DNA of 64,000 nucleotides, from contig DASYAI010000038.1 of NCBI GenBank assembly GCA_036501425.1, positions 1 to 64,000 on the forward strand, read 5' to 3'. The translations under genes and the position numbers were made by a program. The DNA comes from DATKRB01 sp036501425 (GTDB taxonomy: Bacteria; Actinomycetota; Acidimicrobiia; Acidimicrobiales; RAAP-2). Within the stretch, counting starts at the first letter, position 1, and every line of letters starts with the position of its first letter. Positions 62,120-64,000 of the stretch are shown here, one piece after another. The notes below the pieces were generated by a model. The model saw only the letters and a list, made by a program, of their open reading frames with translations, made no database searches and was not told where the DNA came from.

Positions 62120-63598
62120 GTGACCGCGAGCACCGACGAGGACACCGCGCGCACCCTGAGTGGCCGCCGCCGATGGCTCGCGCTCGTGGTCCTGTCGGTC
62201 GGCCAGCTCATGGTGGCGCTCGACGCCACCGTCGTGAACGTCGCCCTTCCGACCATCCAACGCGAGCTCCACTTCAGCCAGGCCTCCCTCGCCTGGGTCG
62301 TCAATGCCTACCTCATCACGTTCGGCGGCCTGCTCCTGTTGGCGGGCCGGCTCGGGGACCTGGTCGGCCGCAAGCGGCTCTTCCTCATCGGGCTGGGCGC
62401 CTTCTGCGCCTCGTCGATGCTCTGCGGCGTCGCCTCCAGCGCGGCGATGCTGGTCGCCTCGCGGTTCTTGCAGGGCGCCAGCGCGGCGATGATGTCCTCG
62501 ATGGTGCTGGGCACGCTCTCGCCCATGTTCCCCGAACCCAAGGAGCGCACCCGGGCCCTGAGCGTCTTCGCCGCGGTCACCCTCGGTGGGGCCTCCCTCG
62601 GTCTCCCCATCGGGGGCGGGCTGATCGAGCTCAGCTGGCACTGGATCTTCTTTATCAACGTGCCCTTCGGGCTCACCGCCCTGGTGATGAGCGCCCGCCT
62701 GCTGGAGCCGCACGTGGGTCTGGGCATCCGCGAGGGCGCCGACGTCCTCGGGGCCCTTCTGGTGACCTCCGCCCCGATGCTGGTCGTCTATGCCCTCATC
62801 GAGACGTCGGGCGACGGGTGGGGATCAGTGGAGACCATCGGGCTCTTCGCCGGCTCGGCCGCCCTGGTCGGGCTGTTCGTGTTCGTCGAATCCCACGTCC
62901 GGACACCGCTGATCCCATTACGGATCTTCCGCCACCACAACCTGGTCAGCGCGAACATCGTCCGGTTCTTGTACCCGATCGGGGCCTTCGGTCTGAACTT
63001 CATCGGTTCGCAGTACCTGCAGTTCGTCGTGGGTTACAACCCCCTGCGCTCGGGGCTGGCCTTCATCCCCAACAGCCTGCTGATCGGGGTCATCTCGTTG
63101 CTCGGGGTGCCGGTCCTGCTCGGTCGGGTGGGCCCCAAGCCCTTGATCCTCACCGGGCTCACGCTGATCATCGGCGGCCTGCTGGTGTTCTCGCGGGCGC
63201 CCGTGCACGCCCACTACGTCACCGACGTCCTGCCGGCCCTGCTGCTGATCGGGACCGGCTTCGCCCTTGTGTTCACCCCGACGGTGGGGGTCGCCCTTTC
63301 CGACGTGGCCCCCGACGAGGCAGGGCTCGTGTCAGGCCTCACGAACGTGTCGGTCCAGATGGGCGGATCGATCGGGGTGGCCCTGCTGGCCAGCGTCTCG
63401 GCGTCACGAACCACCCGCCTGCTGGCGGAGCACGTGTCGCGCACCGCAGCCCGAGCGGCGGGCTATCACTTCGGGTTCCGCGTCGCCGCCGTCTGCTCGG
63501 CCGTCGCGTTGGCGGTGGCGGTCGTGGCGCTCCGGCCGCGCAGCGCCGCCGGCGTCGAGCTGACCGACCGATCCGATGCGCTGCCCGTCCTCGAGTAG
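62120..63598 (+). CDS. MFS exporter, DHA2 (EmrB/QacA) type
   Basis: 492 residues from GTG at 62120 (GAGGAGAG upstream). Fourteen membrane segments; QLMVALDATVVNVALPTIQR, motif A AGRLGDLVGRKRLFLIG and motif C-type GASLGLPIGGGLIELSWHW. The late GLTNVSVQMGGSIGVALLAS block is normal for the family. Divergent from the ArsR gene, suggesting metal or toxicant efflux. Confidence 0.93.
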   Translation: MTASTDEDTARTLSGRRRWLALVVLSVGQLMVALDATVVNVALPTIQRELHFSQASLAWVVNAYLITFGGLLLLAGRLGDLVGRKRLFLIGLGAFCASSMLCGVASSAAMLVASRFLQGASAAMMSSMVLGTLSPMFPEPKERTRALSVFAAVTLGGASLGLPIGGGLIELSWHWIFFINVPFGLTALVMSARLLEPHVGLGIREGADVLGALLVTSAPMLVVYALIETSGDGWGSVETIGLFAGSAALVGLFVFVESHVRTPLIPLRIFRHHNLVSANIVRFLYPIGAFGLNFIGSQYLQFVVGYNPLRSGLAFIPNSLLIGVISLLGVPVLLGRVGPKPLILTGLTLIIGGLLVFSRAPVHAHYVTDVLPALLLIGTGFALVFTPTVGVALSDVAPDEAGLVSGLTNVSVQMGGSIGVALLASVSASRTTRLLAEHVSRTAARAAGYHFGFRVAAVCSAVALAVAVVALRPRSAAGVELTDRSDALPVLE

Positions 63599-63717
63599 GC
63601 GCCGCGTCACCCGTCTATCCAGCTCAAGACGGCTTTTGGGAACATCCGGAGCGGCCTGGGCCCGTTGCCACCCCGGGCAAGTTTACGGAGCGCCCGCCAA
63701 AGCCTCACTATAGGGTC

Positions 63718-64000
63718 GTGGAATCCCAGATCGAGCTCGATCCCACGGTCTCCCAGGTCGCCGTGGCACGCCAGTTCGTTCACGACGCGCTCGTCGGCTG
63801 GGACGGCGACCACGACACCCACACGACCATTCTCCTCACCAGCGAGCTGGTCACCAACGCGGTCATTCACGCCCAGAGCGCCATCGGCCTGACCATCCGC
63901 TACGAGCCCCCTCGGGTCACGGTGGAGGTGCACGACGACAGCGACCGGCTCCCGCTCGACCTGGTGGTCGACTCGGCGGCCGGCGGGGGACGGGGCGTGC
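63718..64000 (+). CDS. HATPase-type (anti-sigma factor/serine kinase-like) ATP-binding protein, partial
   Basis: First 94 codons only; the gene runs off the right edge. ELVTNAVIHA is the N-box of the RsbW/SpoIIAB-like GHKL ATPase fold (HATPase_c_2), and VEVHDDSDRLP matches the G1-type box. Start GTG at 63718 follows CACTATAGGGTC with no ribosome site, so a leaderless or very short leader transcript is likely. It could partner the STAS protein at 46220, but they are 17 kb apart. Confidence 0.85.
   Translation, partial: MESQIELDPTVSQVAVARQFVHDALVGWDGDHDTHTTILLTSELVTNAVIHAQSAIGLTIRYEPPRVTVEVHDDSDRLPLDLVVDSAAGGGRGV

Overview
The window is a GC-rich (about 70%), densely packed bacterial chromosome segment. 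Base composition, frequent GTG starts with GGAGG-type ribosome sites, a mycothiol-dependent-type (DinB/MDMPI) enzyme, a TreS-maltokinase fusion with GlgE, DUF4012 and DUF3048 proteins, and several apparently leaderless mRNAs point to Actinomycetota. Many small lineage-specific proteins make a deep-branching, Acidimicrobiia-like relative plausible, but that last step is inference. I see no rRNA, tRNA, CRISPR, integrase, transposase or prophage genes.

Layout. 1-10.3 kb: a truncated MFS exporter, a nitroreductase/methyltransferase pair with a divergent TetR regulator, a 2-hydroxyacid dehydrogenase with a Gal80-like Gfo/Idh protein and a PPOX-fold protein, then a convergent acyl-CoA dehydrogenase / APH-kinase / L-2-hydroxyglutarate oxidase-like operon with its own TetR. 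10.3-20.6 kb: a His-tailed PadR regulator, an HtrA-type protease, ccmC/ccmD, a DUF3048 lipoprotein next to a tiny zinc ribbon, a MarR-controlled MFS exporter, an MFS-UspA pair and another TetR. 20.6-27.6 kb: a metal-dependent amidohydrolase, two DHA2 exporters, a DinB-type enzyme, DoxX and a small HTH gene with strong operators. 27.7-36.5 kb: a fused ABC exporter, a VOC protein, two enoyl-CoA hydratase-family proteins and an Ltp2-like thiolase-fold/DUF35 pair. 36.5-43 kb: a surface-polysaccharide group (sugar transferase, GT4, low-molecular-weight phosphatase, DUF4012). 43-47 kb: secreted and His-rich small proteins, a second tiny zinc ribbon, an Ig-like secreted protein and a STAS antagonist. 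47-58.5 kb: a tightly coupled minus-strand operon glgE - treS/mak - glgB - glgX - enolase-superfamily gene - rhomboid-like membrane gene. 58.6-64 kb: a ferritin-like protein, a neocarzinostatin-fold secreted protein, an ArsR regulator with a divergent DHA2 exporter, and the start of a HATPase (anti-sigma-type) gene.

How the parts fit. The glg operon encodes the trehalose-to-alpha-glucan route: TreS makes maltose, maltokinase makes maltose-1-phosphate, GlgE polymerises it, GlgB branches the product and GlgX trims it. The thiolase/DUF35, acyl-CoA dehydrogenase/APH and hydratase genes suggest acyl-CoA (lipid or steroid side-chain) catabolism. Six MFS exporters, most beside a TetR, MarR or ArsR gene, indicate heavy efflux capacity.

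The most distinctive non-coding signals are: an almost identical palindromic promoter in front of two paralogous exporters 26.5 kb apart; CTG start codons at two CTGA gene junctions; five to six well-placed -10 elements about 7 nt before the start codon (leaderless genes); an 11-bp-arm operator before a small HTH gene; five GACGTC sites before a glycosyltransferase; and three CACGTC sites at exact 18-bp spacing before glgE.
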